Positions 1 to 13,700 are shown, counted from the first letter of the stretch. The stretch is 64,000 nt of DNA from Sanderia malayensis (GCA_013076295.1 RQOL01000499.1:1-64000); one strand, 5' to 3'. The notes: a model not told the origin generated them from the sequence alone. A program made the numbers and translations.

Positions 1-3000
1 ATAACGTGGATTCATGTGCAATTAGTGTGAATGAATTAAATCACTGAAAACAAGCAAATGCATGTGTCTTTTACTTAGTTTCAATGTAATAACGTGTTTC
101 ATGTGCAATTAGTGTGAATGAATGTTAGAATTCTGAAAACAAGCAAATGCATGTGTCTTTTACTTAGTTTCAGTTGTAATAACGTGAATTCATGTGCAAT
201 TGGTGAATGAATGTTAGAATCACTGAAAACAAGCAAATGCATGTGTCTTTTACTTAGTTTCAGCTGTAATAACGTATTCATGTGCAATTAGTGTGAATGA
301 ATGTTAATATCACTGAAAACAAGCAAATGCATGTGTCTTTTACTTAGTTTCAGCGTAATAACGTGGATTCATGTGCAATTAGTGTGAATGAATGTTAAAT
401 CACTGAAAACAAGCAAATGCATGTTCTTTTTACTCAGTTTCAGCTGTAATAACGTGAATTCATGTGCAATTAGTGTGAATGAATGTTAGAATCACTGAAA
501 ACAGCAATGCATGTGTCTTTTACTTAGTTTCAGTTGTAATAACGTGAATTCATGTGCAATTAGTGTGAATGAATGTTAATATCACTGAAAACAAGCAAAT
601 GCATGTGTTTTTACTTAGTTTCAGCTGTAAAACGTTATTCATGTGCAATTAGTGTGAATGAATGTTAATATCACTGAAAACACAAGCAAATGCATGTGTC
701 TTTTACTTAGTTTCAGCTGTAATAACGTGAATTCATGTGCAATTAGTGTGAATGAATGTTAAATCACTGAAACAGCAAATGCATGTGTCTTTTACTTAGT
801 TTCAGCTGTAATAACGTGAATTCATGTGCAATTAGTGTGAATGAATGTTAGAATCACTGAAAACAAGCAAATGCATGTGTCTTTTTCTTAGTTTCAGCTG
901 TAATAACGTGATTCATGTGCAATTAGTGTGAATGAATGTTAGAATCACTAAAACAAGCAAATGCATGTGTCTTTTACTTAGTTTCAGCTTTAATAACGTG
1001 AATTCATGTGCAATTAGTGTGAATGAATGTTAATATCACTGAAAACAAGCAAATGCATGTGTCTTTTACTTAGTTTCAGCTTAATATGTGAATTCATGTG
1101 CAATTAGTGTGAAGAATGTTAATATCACTGAAAACAAGCAAATGCATGTGTCTTTTACTTAGTTTCAGCTGTAATAACTGGATTCATGTGCAATAGTGGA
1201 ATGAATGTTAAAATCGCTGAAAACAAGAAAATGCATGTCTTTTACTTAGTTTCAGCTATAATAACGTTATTTCCTGTGCAATTAGTGCGAATGAATGTTA
1301 ATATCACTGAAAACAAGCAAATGCATGTGTCTCTTACTTAGTTTCAGTTGTAATAACGTGAATTCATGTGCAATTAGTGTGAATGAATGTTAATATCACT
1401 GAAAACAAGCAAATGCATGTGTCTTTTACTTTGTTTCAGCTGTAATATTGTGAATTCATGTGCAATTAGTGTGAATGAATGTTAAAATCACTGAAAACAA
1501 GCAAATGCATGTGTCTTTTACTTAGTTTCAGCTGTAATAACGTTATTTCATGTGCAATTAGTGTGAATGAATGTTAATATCACTGAAAACAAGCAAATGC
1601 ATGTGTCTTTTACTTAGTTTCAGCTGTAATAACGTGGATTCATGTGCAATTAGTGTGAATGAATGTTAATATCACTGAAAACAAGCAAATGCATTTCTTT
1701 TTTACTTAGTTTCAGTTGTAATAACGTGAATTCATGTGCAATTAGTGTGAATGAATGTTAGAATCACTGAAAACGAGCAATGCATGTGTATTTTACCTAG
1801 TTTCAGTTGTAATAACGTGAATTCATGTGCAATTAGTGTGAATGAATGTTAATATCACTGAAAACAAGCAAATGCATGTGTTTTTTACTTAGTTTCAGCT
1901 GTAATAACGTTATTTCATGTGCAATTAGTGTGAACGAATGTTAATATCACTGAAAACAAGCAAATGCATGTGTCTTTTACTTTGTTTCAGCTGTAATATT
2001 GTGAATTCATGTGCAATTAGTGTGAATGAATGTTAAAATCACTGAAAACAGGCAAATGCATGTGTCTTTTACTTAGTTTCAGCTGTAATAACGTGAATTC
2101 ATGTGCAATTAGAGTGAATGAATGTTAGAATCACTGAAAACGAGCAAATGCATGTGTCTTTTTCTTAGTTTCAGCTGTAATAACGTGGATTCATGTGCAA
2201 TTAGTGTGAATGAATGTTAGAATCACTAAAAACAAGCAAATGCATGTGTCTTTTACTTAGTTTCAGCTTTAAGAACGTGAATTCATGTGCAATTAGTGGG
2301 AATGAATGTTAATATCACTGAAAACAAGCAAATGCATGTGTCTTTTACTTTGTTTCAGCTATAATATTGTGAATTCATGTGCAATTAGTGTGAATGAATG
2401 TTAATATCACTGAAAACAAGCAAATGCATGTGTCTTTTACTTAGTTTCAGCTGTAATAACGTGGATTCATGTGCAATTAGTGTGAATGAATGTTAAAATC
2501 GCTGAAAACAAGAAAATACATGTCTTTTACTTAGTTTCAGCTATAATAACGTTATTTCCTGTGCAATTAGTGCGAATGAATGTTAATATCACTGAAAACA
2601 AGCAAATGCATGTGTCTTTTACTTAGTTTCAGTTTTAATAACGTGAATTCATGTGCAATTAGTGTGAATGAATGTTAATATCACTGAAAACAAGCAAATG
2701 CATGTGTCTTTTACTTTGTTTCAGCTGTAATATTGTGAATTCATGTGCAATTAGTGTGAATGAATGTTAAAATCACTGAAAACAAGCAAATGCATGTGTC
2801 TTTTACTTAGTTTCAGCTGTAATAACGTTATTTCATGTGCAATTAGTGTGAATGAATGTTAATATCACTGAAAACAAGCAAATGCATGTGTCTTTTACTC
2901 AGTTTCAGCTGTAATAACGTGGATGCATGTGCAATTAGTGTGAATGAATGTTAAAATCACTGAAAACAAGCAAATGCATGTGTCTTTTACTTAGTTTCAA

Positions 3001-6000
3001 CTGTAATAACGTGGATTCATGTGCAATTAGTGTGAATGAATGTTAGAATCACTGAAAACAAGCAAATGCATGTGTCTTTTACTTAGTTTCAGCTGTAATA
3101 ACGTTATTTCATGTGCAATTAGTGTGAATGAATGTTAATATCACTGAAAACAAGGAAATGCATGTGTCTTTTACTTTGTTTCAGCTGTAATATTGTGAAT
3201 TCATTTGCAATTAGTGTTAATGAATGTTAATATCACTGAAAACAAGCAAATGCATGTGTCTTTTACTTAGTTTCAGCTGTACTAACGTGGATTCGTGTGC
3301 AATTAGTGTGAATGAATGTTAAAATTACTGAAAACAAGCAAATGCATGTGTCTTTTACTTAGTTTCAGCTATAATAACGTTATTTCATGTGCAATTAGTG
3401 CGAATGAATGTTAATATCACTGAAAACAAGCAAATGCATGTTTCTTTTACTTAGTTTCAGTTTTAATAACGTGAATTCATGTGCAATTAGTGTGAATGAA
3501 TGTTAATATCACTGAAAACAAGCAAATGCATGTGTCTTTTACTTTGTTTCAGCTGTAATATTGTGAATTCATGTGCAATTAGTGTGAATGAATGTTAAAA
3601 TCACTGAAAACAAGCAAATGCATGTGTCTTTTACTTAGTTTCAGCTGTAATAACGTTATTTCATGTGCAATTAGTGTGAATGAATGTTAATATTACTGAA
3701 AACAAGCAAATGCATGTGTCATTTACTTAGTTTCAGCTGTAATAACGTGGATTCATGTGCAATTAGTGTGAATGAATGTTAATATCACTAAAAGCAGGCA
3801 AATGCATGTGTCTTTTACTTAGTTTCAGCTGTAATAACGTTATTTCATGTGAAATTAGTGTGAATGAATGTTAATATCACTGAAAACAAGCAAATGCATG
3901 TGTCTTTTACTTAGATTCAGCTGTAATAACGTGGATTCATGTGCAATTAGTGTGAATTAATATTAAAATCACTGAAAACAAGCAAATGCATGTGTCTTTT
4001 ACTTAGTTTCAACTGTAATAACGTGGATTCATGTGCAATTAGTGTGAATGAATGTTAGAAATTCTGAAAACAAGCAAATGCATGTGTCTTCTACTTAGTT
4101 TCAGTTGTAATAACGTGAATTCATGTGCAATTGGTGTGAATGAATGTTAGAATCACTGAAAACAAGCAAATGCATGTGTCTTTTACTTAGTTTCAACAGT
4201 AATAACGTGGATTCATGTGCAATTAGTGTGAATGAATGTTAGAATCACTGAAAACAAGCAAAAGCATGTGTCTTTTACTTAGTTTCAGTTTTAATAACGT
4301 GAATTCATGTGCAATTAGTGTGAATGAATGTTAATGTCACTGAAAACAAGCAAATGCATGTGTCTTTTACTTTGTTTCAGCTGTAATATTGTGAATTCAT
4401 GTGCAATTAGTGTGAATGAATGTTAATATCACTGAAAACAAGCAAATGCATGTGTCTTTTACTTAGTTTCAGCTGTAATAACGTGGATTCATGTGCAATT
4501 AGTGTGAATGAATGTTAAAATCACTGAAAACAAGCAAATGCATGTGTCTTTTACTTAGTTTCAGTTGTAATAACGTGAATTCATGTGCAATTAGTGTGAA
4601 AAAATGTTAATATCACTGAAAACGAGCAAATGCATTGTGTCTTTTACTTAGTTTCAGCTGTAATAACGTGGATTCATGTGCAATTAGTGTGAATGAATGT
4701 TAGAATCACTAAAAACAAGCAAATGCATGTGTCTTTTACTTAGTTTCAGCTGTAATAACGTTATTTCATGTGCAATTAGTGTGAATGAATGTTAATATCA
4801 CTAAAAGCAAGCAAATGCATGTGTCTTTTACTTAGTTTCAGCTGTAATAACGTAATTTCATGTGCAATTAGTGTGAATGAATGTTAATATCACTGAAAAC
4901 AAGCAAATGCATGTGTCTTTTACTTAGTTTCAGCTGTAATAACGTGGATTCATGTGCAATTAGTGTGAATGAATGTTAGAATCACTAAAAACAAGCAAAT
5001 GCATGTGTCTTTTACATAGTTTCAGCTGTAATAACGTTTGTTCATGTGCAATTAGTGCGAATGAATGTTAATATCACTGAAAACAAGCAAACGCATGTGT
5101 CTTTTACTTAGTTCAGCTGTAATAACGTGAATTCATGTGCAATTAGTGTGAATGAATGTTAGAATCACTGAAAAAGAGCAAATGCATGTGTCTTTTACTT
5201 AGTTTCAGCTGTAATAACGTGGATTCATGTGCAATTAGTGTTAATGAATGTTAGAATCACTAAAAACAAGCAAATGCATGTGTCTTTTACTTAGTTTCAG
5301 TTTTAAGAACGTGAATTCATGTGCAATTAGTGTGAATGAATGTTAACATCACTGAAAACAAGCAAATGCATGTGTCTTTTAATTTGTTTCAGCTGTAATA
5401 TTGTGAATTCATGTGCAATTAGTGTGAATGAATTTTAATATCACTGAAAACAAGCAAATGCATGTGTCTTTTACTTAGTTTCAGCTGTAATAACGTTATT
5501 TCATGTGCAATTAGTGTGAATGAATGTTAATATCACTGAAAACAAGCAAATGCATGTGTCTTTTACTCAGTTTCAGCTGTAATAACGTGGATTCATGTGC
5601 AATTAGTGTGAATGAATGTTAAAATCACTGAAAACAAGCAAATGCATGTGTCTTTTACTTTGTTTCAGCTGTAATATTGTGAATTCATGTGCAATTAGTG
5701 TGAATGAATGTTAATATAACTGAAAACAAGCAAATGCATGTGTCTTTTACTTAGTTTCAGTTTTAATAACGTGAATTCATGTGCAATTAGTGTGAATGAA
5801 TGTTAATATCACTGAAAACAAGCAAATGCATGTGTCCTTTACTTTGTTTCAGCTGTAATATTGTGAATTCATGTGCAATTAGTGTTAATGAATGTTAAAA
5901 TCACTGAAAACAAGCAAATGCATGTGTCTTTTACTTAGTTTCAGCTGTAATAACGTGAATTCATGTGCAATTAGTGTGAATGAATGTGAGAATCACTGAA

Positions 6001-6248
6001 AACGAGCAAATGCATGTGTCTTTTACTTAGTTTCAGCTGTAATAACGTGGATTCATGTGCAATTAGTGTTAATGAATGTTAGAATCACTAAAAACAAGCA
6101 AATGCATGTGTCTTTTACTTAGTTTCAGTTTTAAGAACGTGAATTCATGTGCAATTAGTGTGAATGAATGTTAATATCACTGAAAACAAGCAAATGCATG
6201 TGTCTTTTACTTTGTTTCAGCTGTAATATTGTGAATTCATGTGCAATT
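1..6248. repeat. Satellite A tandem array, left block (~92-bp unit)
   Basis: Head-to-tail array of a ~92-bp unit. Landmarks in order are AATTCATGTGCAATTAGTG, GAATGAATGTTAATATCACT, GAAAACAAGCAAATGCATGT and TTTTACTTAGTTTCAGCTG, then TAATAACGTG leading into the next unit. About 68 units fit by length. Units fall into recurrent variants: GTGGATTC, GTGAATTC or GTTATTTC before CATGTG, and a type pairing TTTGTTTCAG with TAATATTGTG, which often recurs about every four units (~368 bp). No ORF of credible length is present; short frames are repeat translations. Positions 1-1260 carry many small indels compared with the rest. The block is cut at the right by a LINE insertion. Confidence 0.97.
6239..6248. 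repeat. Target-site duplication, left copy (LINE)
   Basis: ATGTGCAATT lies directly beside the 3' end of the minus-strand LINE and is repeated exactly at 7697-7706. It is also normal satellite A sequence, so the element entered the array and the array resumes in phase after it. Confidence 0.85.
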
Positions 6249-6249
6249 G

Positions 6250-6273
6250 ATGAAGTAATGAAGTAATGAAGTA
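6250..6273 (-). repeat. LINE 3'-terminal 8-bp repeat tail
   Basis: Three perfect copies of ATGAAGTA on the plus strand (TACTTCAT on the element strand) start one base from the target duplication. This replaces a poly(A) tail and marks the 3' end of the element. Confidence 0.85.
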
Positions 6274-6467
6274 GATTTTACCCACAGTTTTCTACTGACA
6301 TAATCCTGTTATGTACAGCTTGCTCAACTGTGAACAACGTATGAAACAATTTTCAAATAAAATTCAATAAACAAAAAAAAATTAGTATCATCAGTTTATT
6401 TAGCTACTATTTTTGTTTTAAGATATTAAAAACAAGGTAAAAACGTTTTATCTAAATATTTACATAT

Positions 6468-7696
6468 TTACAGGTGTAATTTGTTATAAAAATTGGCCAG
6501 GTTTGTTGTCATTAAAAACGATTTCAACTGAGTTTTAAATGCATCTTTTTCTTGAGTCGCTCTAATATGTGATGGTAGACTATTCCATACTTTTGGACCT
6601 GCTCTTGAGAATGCCTTTTCTCCATGTTTTGTTTTACATGTTGGAATTTTGAGTTGCATGGTGCGCTCATTGAGGACCTCAACTTTATTTTTTAGAGATA
6701 TTGGGGCACAACCCCAAACACAGTGATGTACAATCAAAGAAGTTTTAAAAAATATTCTCTCACGCACAGGTAACCAATGGAGTTCGTTAAACAATGGGGA
6801 AAGGGGCTTCCTATCAAATTTTCGCCTATTGAATACAATTCGAATAGCTGTATTTTGGACCGACTGAAGTCTTTTAATGAGCTTTGAATTTACACTGAAA
6901 AGAAGTGAATTACAATAATCTAGCTTTGATGAAACAAGTGATGTTATTAATGTATTAAGAAATTCCTTGGGTAAAAAGCATTTTATTTTAGCAATGTTGC
7001 GTAGAATGGAGTAACAATCAGCAACAACCTTATTTATGTGTTGCTCAAATTCAAGACTTTGATCCATAACAACACCAAGGTTTCTAGCATGTTCAACGAA
7101 CCTAATGGATTTGCCATCGTCTATGATTCCATTTATTTTGATATTAGATCGTACAGCCTCAGGGCCTAGAAGTAAAATTTTGGTCTTAGTTTTGTTTAAT
7201 TTAAGAAAATTGGTGCTCATCCAGTTTGATACAATAGAGAGGCAGCTTTCAATACCTTTTGTTAGGATATTAGCTTGAAAAATTGGATGAAAGGATTTAA
7301 AGAGCTGATGATCATCTGCAAAGCCATTTATTTCAAAGCCAGTTTGTTCTATCAGCGCATACAATGGTTGCATATAGATGTTAAAAAGTATGGGTCCTAG
7401 GACAGACCCTTGAGGCACTCCATATTTAAGTGTGGTACTTTCCGAATACTGACCGGACATTAAAACCTGTTGAGTACGACCTTTTAAGTATGAAACAAAC
7501 CATTTTAACACAGTACCACCAATACCGAGTTTACTTTCGAGAATGTTAAGAAGTATGTTTTGGTCTACTGTATCAAATGCTGCACTCAAGTCCAATAATA
7601 GTAACACAGTGGCGCATTTATTGTCAAACGCTTTAGCGATGCTATCTACTGTGTTCAATAGTAACAATTCTGTGGAGTGGTGTTTCTTGTATCCGT
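6468..7696 (-). pseudogene. LINE reverse transcriptase, N-terminally truncated
   Basis: An open frame of about 409 element-derived codons runs from the truncation point at 7696 to TAA at 6468-6470. The frame extends to 7739 only because the flanking satellite is open by chance; those first 14 residues are not part of the element. Visible RT motifs are LLLLDLSAAFDTVD with the first catalytic Asp, YGVPQGSVLGPILFNIY, and FADDH as the catalytic box, where YADD is usual. The C-terminal region ends with the typical KVWNSLPSHIR near its end. The endonuclease domain and first RT blocks are missing, so it cannot work alone. No stop or frameshift interrupts what remains, suggesting a fairly recent insertion. 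Its role when complete was target-primed reverse transcription of its own RNA. Confidence 0.92.
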
Positions 7697-7706
7697 ATGT
7701 GCAATT
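7697..7706. repeat. Target-site duplication, right copy (LINE)
   Basis: ATGTGCAATT matches 6239-6248 exactly. Satellite A continues from here in register. Confidence 0.85.
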
Positions 7707-10700
7707 AGTGTGAATGAATGTTAATATCACTGAAAACAAGCAAATGCATGTGTCTTTTACTTAGTTTCAGCTGTAATAACGTTATTTCATGTGCAATTAG
7801 TGTGAATGAATGTTAATATCACTGAAAACAAGCAAATGCATGTGTCTTTTACTCAGTTTCAGCTGTAATAACGTGGATTCATGTGCAATTAGTGTGAATG
7901 AATGTTAAAATCACTGAAAACAAGCAAATGCATGTGTCTTTTACTTAGTTTCAACTGTAATAACGTGGATTCATGTGCAATTAGTGTGAATGAATGTTAG
8001 AATCACTGAAAACAAGCAAATGCATGTGTCTTTTACTTAGTTTTAGTTGTAATAACGTGGATTCATGTGGAATTAGTGTGAATGAATGTTAGAATCACTA
8101 AAAACAAGCAAATGCATGTGTTTTTTACTTAGTTTCAGCTGTAATAACGTTATTTCATGTGCAATTAGTGTGAATGAATGTCAATATCACTAAAAGCAGG
8201 CAAATGCATGTGTCTTTTACTTAGTTTCAGCTGTAATAACGTTATTTCATGTGAAATTAGTGTGAATGAATGTTAAAATCACTGAAAACAAGCAAATGCA
8301 TGTGTTTTACTTAGTTTTTTGCTGTAATAACGTAGATTCATGTGCAATTAGTGTGAATGAATGTTAAAATCACTGAAAACGAGCAAATGCATGTGTCTTT
8401 TACTTAGTTTCAACTGTAATAACGTAATTTCATGTGCAATTAGTGTGAATGAATGTTAATATCACTGAAAACAAGCAAATGCATGTGTCTTTTACTTAGT
8501 TTCAGCCGTAATAACGTGGATTCATGTGCAATTAGTGTGAATGAATGTTAATATCACTGAAAACAAGCAAATGCATTTCTTTTTTACTTAGTTTCAGCTG
8601 TAATAACGTGAATTCATGTGCAATTAATGTGAATGAATGTTAGAATCACTGAAAACGAGCAATGCATGTGTAATTTACCTAGTTTCAGTTGTAATAACGT
8701 GAATTCATGTGCAATTAGTGTGAATGAATGTTAATATCACTGAAAACAAGCAAATGCATGTGTTTTTTACTTAGTTTCAGCTGTAATAACGTTATTTCAT
8801 GTGCAATTAGTGTGAACGAATGTTAATATCACTGAAAACAAGCAAATGCATGTGTCTTTTACTTTGTTTCAGCTGTAATATTGTGAATTCATGTGCAATT
8901 AGTGTGAATGAATGTTAAAATCACTGAAAACAAGCAAATGCATGTGTCTTTTACTTAGTTTCAGCTGTAATAACGTGAATTCATGTGCAATTAGTGCGAA
9001 TGAATGTTAATATCACTGAAAACAAGCAAATGCATGTGTCTTTTACTTAGTTTCAGTTGTAATAACGTGAATTCATGTGCAATTAGTGTGAATGAATGTT
9101 AATATCACTGAAAACAAGCAAATGCATGTGTCTTTTACTTTGTTTCAGCTGTAATATTGTGAATTCATGTGCAATTAGTGTGAATGAATGTTAAAATCAC
9201 TGAAAACAAGCAAATGCATGTGTCTTTTACTTAGTTTCAGCTGTAATAACGTTATTTCATGTGCAATTAGTGTGAATGAATGTTAATATCACTGAAAACA
9301 AGCAAATGCATGTGTCTTTTACTCAGTTTCAGCTGTAATAACGTGGATGCATGTGCAATTAGTGTGAATGAATGATAAAATCACTGAAAACAAGCAAATG
9401 CATGTGTCTTTTACTTAGTTTCAACTGTAATAACGTGGATTCATGTGCAATTAGTGTGAATGAATGTTAGAATCACTGAAAACAAGCAAATGCATGTGTC
9501 TTTTACTTAGTTTCAGCTGTAATAACGTTATTTCATGTGCAATTAGTGTGAATGAATGTTAATATCACTGAAAACAAGGAAAAGCATGTGTCTTTTACTT
9601 TGTTTTAGCTGTAATATTGTGAATTCATTTGCAATTAGTGTTAATGAATGTTAATATCACTGAAAACAAGCAAATGCATGTGTCTTTTACTTAGTTTCAG
9701 CTGTACTAACGTGGATTCGTGTGCAATTAGTGTGAATGAATGTTAAAATCACTGAAAACAAGCAAATGCATGTGTCTTTTACTTAGTTTCAGCTATCATA
9801 ACGTTATTTCATGTGCAATTAGTGCGAATGAATGTTAATATCACTGAAAACAAGCAAATGCATGTGTCTTTTACTTAGTTTCAGTTTTAATAACGTGAAT
9901 TCATGTGCAATTAGTGTGAATGAATGTTAATATCACTGAAAACAAGCAAATGCATGTGTCTTTTACTTTGTTTCAGCTGTAATATTGTGAATTCATGTGC
10001 AATTAGTGTGAATGAATGTTAAAATCACTGAAAACAAGCAAATGCATGTGTCTTTTACTTAGTTTCAGCTGTAATAACGTTAATTCATGTGCAATTAGTG
10101 TGAATGAATGTTAATATAACTGAAAACAAGCAAATGCATGTGTCATTTACTTAGTTTCAGCTGTAATAACGTGGATTCATGTGCAATTAGTGTGAATGAA
10201 TGTTAATATCACTAAAAGCAGGCAAATGCATGTGTCTTTTACTTAGTTTCAGCTGTAATAACGTTATTTCATGTGAAATTAATGTGAATGAATGTTAATA
10301 TCACTGAAAACAAGCAAATGCATGTGTCTTTTAGTTAGATTCAGCTGTAATAACGTGGATTCATGTGCAATTAGTGTGAATTAATATTAAAATCACTGAA
10401 AACAAGCAAATGCATGTGTCTTTTACTTAGTTTCAACTGTAATAACGTGGATTCATGTGCAATTAGTGTGAATGAATGTTAGAAATTCTGAAAACAAGCA
10501 AATGCATGTGTCTTCTACTTAGTTTCAGTTGTAATAACGTGAATTCATGTGCAATTGGTGTGAATGAATGTTAGAATCACTGAAAACAAGCAAATGCATG
10601 TGTCTTTTACTTAGTTTCAACAGTAATAACGTGGATTCATGTGCAATTAGTGTGAATGAATGTTAGAATCACTGAAAACAAGCAAAAGCATGTGTCTTTT

Positions 10701-13700
10701 ACTTAGTTTCAGTTTTAATAACGTGAATTCATGTGCAATTAGTGTGAATGAATGTTAATGTCACTGAAAACAAGCAAATGCATGTGTCTTTTACTTTGTT
10801 TCAGCTGTAATATTGTGAATTCATGTGCAATTAGTGTGAATGAATGTTAAAATCACTGAAAACAAGCAAATGCATGTGTCTTTTACTTAGTTTCAGTTGT
10901 AATAACGTGAATTCATGTGCAATTAGTGTGAAAAAATGTTAATATCACTGAAAACGAGCAAATGCATGTGTCTTTTACTTAGTTTCAGCTGTAATAACGT
11001 GGATTCATGTGCAATTAGTGTGAATGAATGTTAGAATCACTAAAAACAAGCAAATGCATGTGTCTTTTACTTAGTTTCAGCTGTAATAACGTTATTTCAT
11101 GTGCAATTAGTGTGAATGAATGTTAATATCACTAAAAGCAAGCAAATGCATGTGTCTTTTACTTAGTTTCAGCTGTAATAACGTAATTTCATGTGCAATT
11201 AGTGTGAATGAATGTTAATATCACTGAAAACAAGCAAATGCATGTGTCTTTTACTTAGTTTCAGCTGTAATAACGTGGATTCATGTGCAATTAGTGTGAA
11301 TGAATGTTAGAATCACTAAAAACAAGCAAATGCATGTGTCTTTTACATAGTTTCAGCTGTAATAACGTTTGTTCATGTGCACTTAGTGCGAATGAATGTT
11401 AATATCACTGAAAACAAGCAAACGCATGTGTCTTTTACTTAGTTTCAGCTGTATTAACGTGAATTCATGTGCAATTAGTGTGAATGAATGTTAGAATCAC
11501 TGAAAAAGAGCAAATGCATGTGTCTTTTACTTAGTTTCAGCTGTAATAACGTGGATTCATGTGCAATTAGTGTTAATGAATGTTAGAATCACTAAAAACA
11601 AGCAAATGCATGTGTCTTTTACTTAGTTTCAGTTTTAAGAACGTGAATTCATGTGCAATTAGTGTGAATGAATGTTAACATCACTGAAAACAAGCAAATG
11701 CATGTGTCTTTTACTTTGTTTCAGCTGTAATATTGTGAATTCATGTGCAATTAGTGTGAATGAATTTTAATATCACTGAAAACAAGCAAATGCATGTGTC
11801 TTTTACTTAGTTTCAGCTGTAATAACGTTATTTCATGTGCAATTAGTGTGACAGAATGTTAATATCACTGAAAACAAGCAAATGCATGTGTCTTTTACTC
11901 AGTTTCAGCTGTAATAACGTGGATTCATGTGCAATTAGTGTGAATGAATGTTAAAATCACTGAAAACAAGCAAATGCATGTGTCTTTTACTTTGTTTCAG
12001 CTGTAATATTGTGAATTCATGTGCAATTAGTGTGAATGAATGTTAATATAACTGAGAACAAGCAAATGCGTGTGTCTTTTACTTAGTTTCAGTTTTAATA
12101 ACGTGAATTCATGTGCAATTAGTGTGAATGAATGTTAATATCACTGAAAACAAGCAAATGCATGTGTCTTTTACTTTGTTTCAGCTGTAATATTGTGAAT
12201 TCATGTGCAATTAGTGTGAATGAATGTTAAAATCACTGAAAACAAGCAAATGCATGTGTCTTTTACTTAGTTTCAGCTGTAATAACGTGAATTCATGTGC
12301 AATTAGTGTGAATGAATGTTAGAATCACTGAAAACGAGCAAATGCATGTGTCTTTTACTTAGTTTCAGCTGTAATAACGTGGATTCATGTGCAATTAGTG
12401 TTAATGAATGTTAGAATCACTAAAAACAAGCAAATGCATGTGTCTTTTACTTAGTTTCAGTTTTAAGAACGTGAATTCATGTGCAATTAGTGTGAATGAA
12501 TGTTAATATCACTGAAAACAAGCAAATGCATGTGTCTTTTACTTTGTTTCAGCTGTAATATTGTGAATTCATGTGCAATTAGTGTGAATGAATGTTAATA
12601 TCACTGAAAACAAGCAAATGCATGTGTCTTTTACTTAGTTTCAGCTGTAATAACGTTATTTCATGTGCAATTAGTGTGAATGAATGTTAATATCACTGAA
12701 AACAAGCAAATGCATGTGTCTTTTACTCAGTTTCAGCTGTAATAACGTGGATTCATGTGCAATTAGTGTGAATGAATGTTAAAATCACTGAAAACAAGCA
12801 AATGCATGTGTCTTTTACTTAGTTTCAATTGTAATAACGTGGATTCATGTGCAATTAGTGTGAATGAATGTTAGAATCACTGAAAACAAGCAAATGCATG
12901 TGTCTTTTACTTAGTTTTAGTTGTAATAACGTGGATTCATGTGGAATTAGTGTGAATGAATGTTAGAATCACTAAAAACAAGCAAATGCATGTGTTTTTT
13001 ACTTAGTTTCAGCTGTAATAACGTGGATTCATGTGGAATTAGTGTGAATGAATGTTAAAATCACTGAAAACGAGCAAATGCATGTGTCTTTTACTTAGTT
13101 TCAACTGTAATAACGTAATTTCATGTGCAATTAGTGTGAATGAATGTTAATATCACTGAAAACAAGCAAATGCATGTGTCTTTTACTTAGTTTCAGCTGT
13201 AATAACGTGGATTCATGTGCAATTAGTGTGAATGAATGTTAATATCACTGAAAACAAGCAAATGCATTTCTTTTTTACTTAGTTTCAGCTGTAATAACGT
13301 GAATTCATGTGCAATTAGTGTGAATGAATGTTAGAATCACTGAAAACGAGCAATGCATGTGTAATTTACCTAGTTTCAGTTGTAATAACGTGAATTCATG
13401 TGCAATTAGTGTGAATGAATGTTAATATCACTGAAAACAAGCAAATGCATGTGTTTTTTACTTACTTTCAGCTGTAATAACGTTATTTCATGTGCAATTA
13501 GTGTGAACGAATGTTAATATCACTGAAAACAAGCAAATGCATGTGTCTTTTACTTTGTTTCGGCTGTAATATTGTGAATTCATGTGCAATTAGTGTGAAT
13601 GAATGTTAAAATCACTGAAAACAAGCAAATGCATGTGTCTTTTACTTAGTTTCAGTTGTAATAACGTGAATTCATGTGCAATTAGTGTGAATGAATGTTA

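Larger units (their letters stand above)
6249..7696 (-). mobile_element. 5'-truncated non-LTR retrotransposon (jockey/CR1-like) inside satellite A
   Basis: A 1448-bp non-satellite block lies between two copies of ATGTGCAATT. Read on the minus strand it holds the C-terminal part of a reverse-transcriptase ORF, a ~200-bp 3' untranslated region with an AATAAA-like site (complement of 6395-6400), and a terminal run of 8-bp repeats. There is no poly(A) tail. A microsatellite-like 3' end is known in CR1/L2-type LINEs. The 5' part, including the endonuclease and the start of the RT domain, is absent, as expected from incomplete target-primed reverse transcription. Clade assignment is inferred from the style of the RT and C-terminal region only. 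Confidence 0.92.
2571..13680. repeat. Tandem duplication of a multi-kb block of satellite A
   Basis: Two adjacent copies are recognisable from rare variants, about 2571-8990 (including the LINE) and about 8995-13680. The rare GGATGCATGT occurs at 2921 and 9345 (offset 6424). The rare ATAACGTTTG occurs at 5031 and 11362 (offset 6331). The ~93-bp change in offset matches one unit missing from copy 2 near 10.8 kb. Past the LINE the offset is 4874 and then 4691, reflecting the LINE plus loss of two units. A third partial copy begins near 14.08 kb: the rare unit with GAGCAATGCATGTGTATTTT is at about 1773 and 14081. Boundaries are approximate because they were read by eye. Confidence 0.8.

Noticed and set aside
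7697..7739. Extending the LINE protein start to 7739
   Set aside because: Those codons are satellite A sequence beyond the target duplication; the element begins at 7696.
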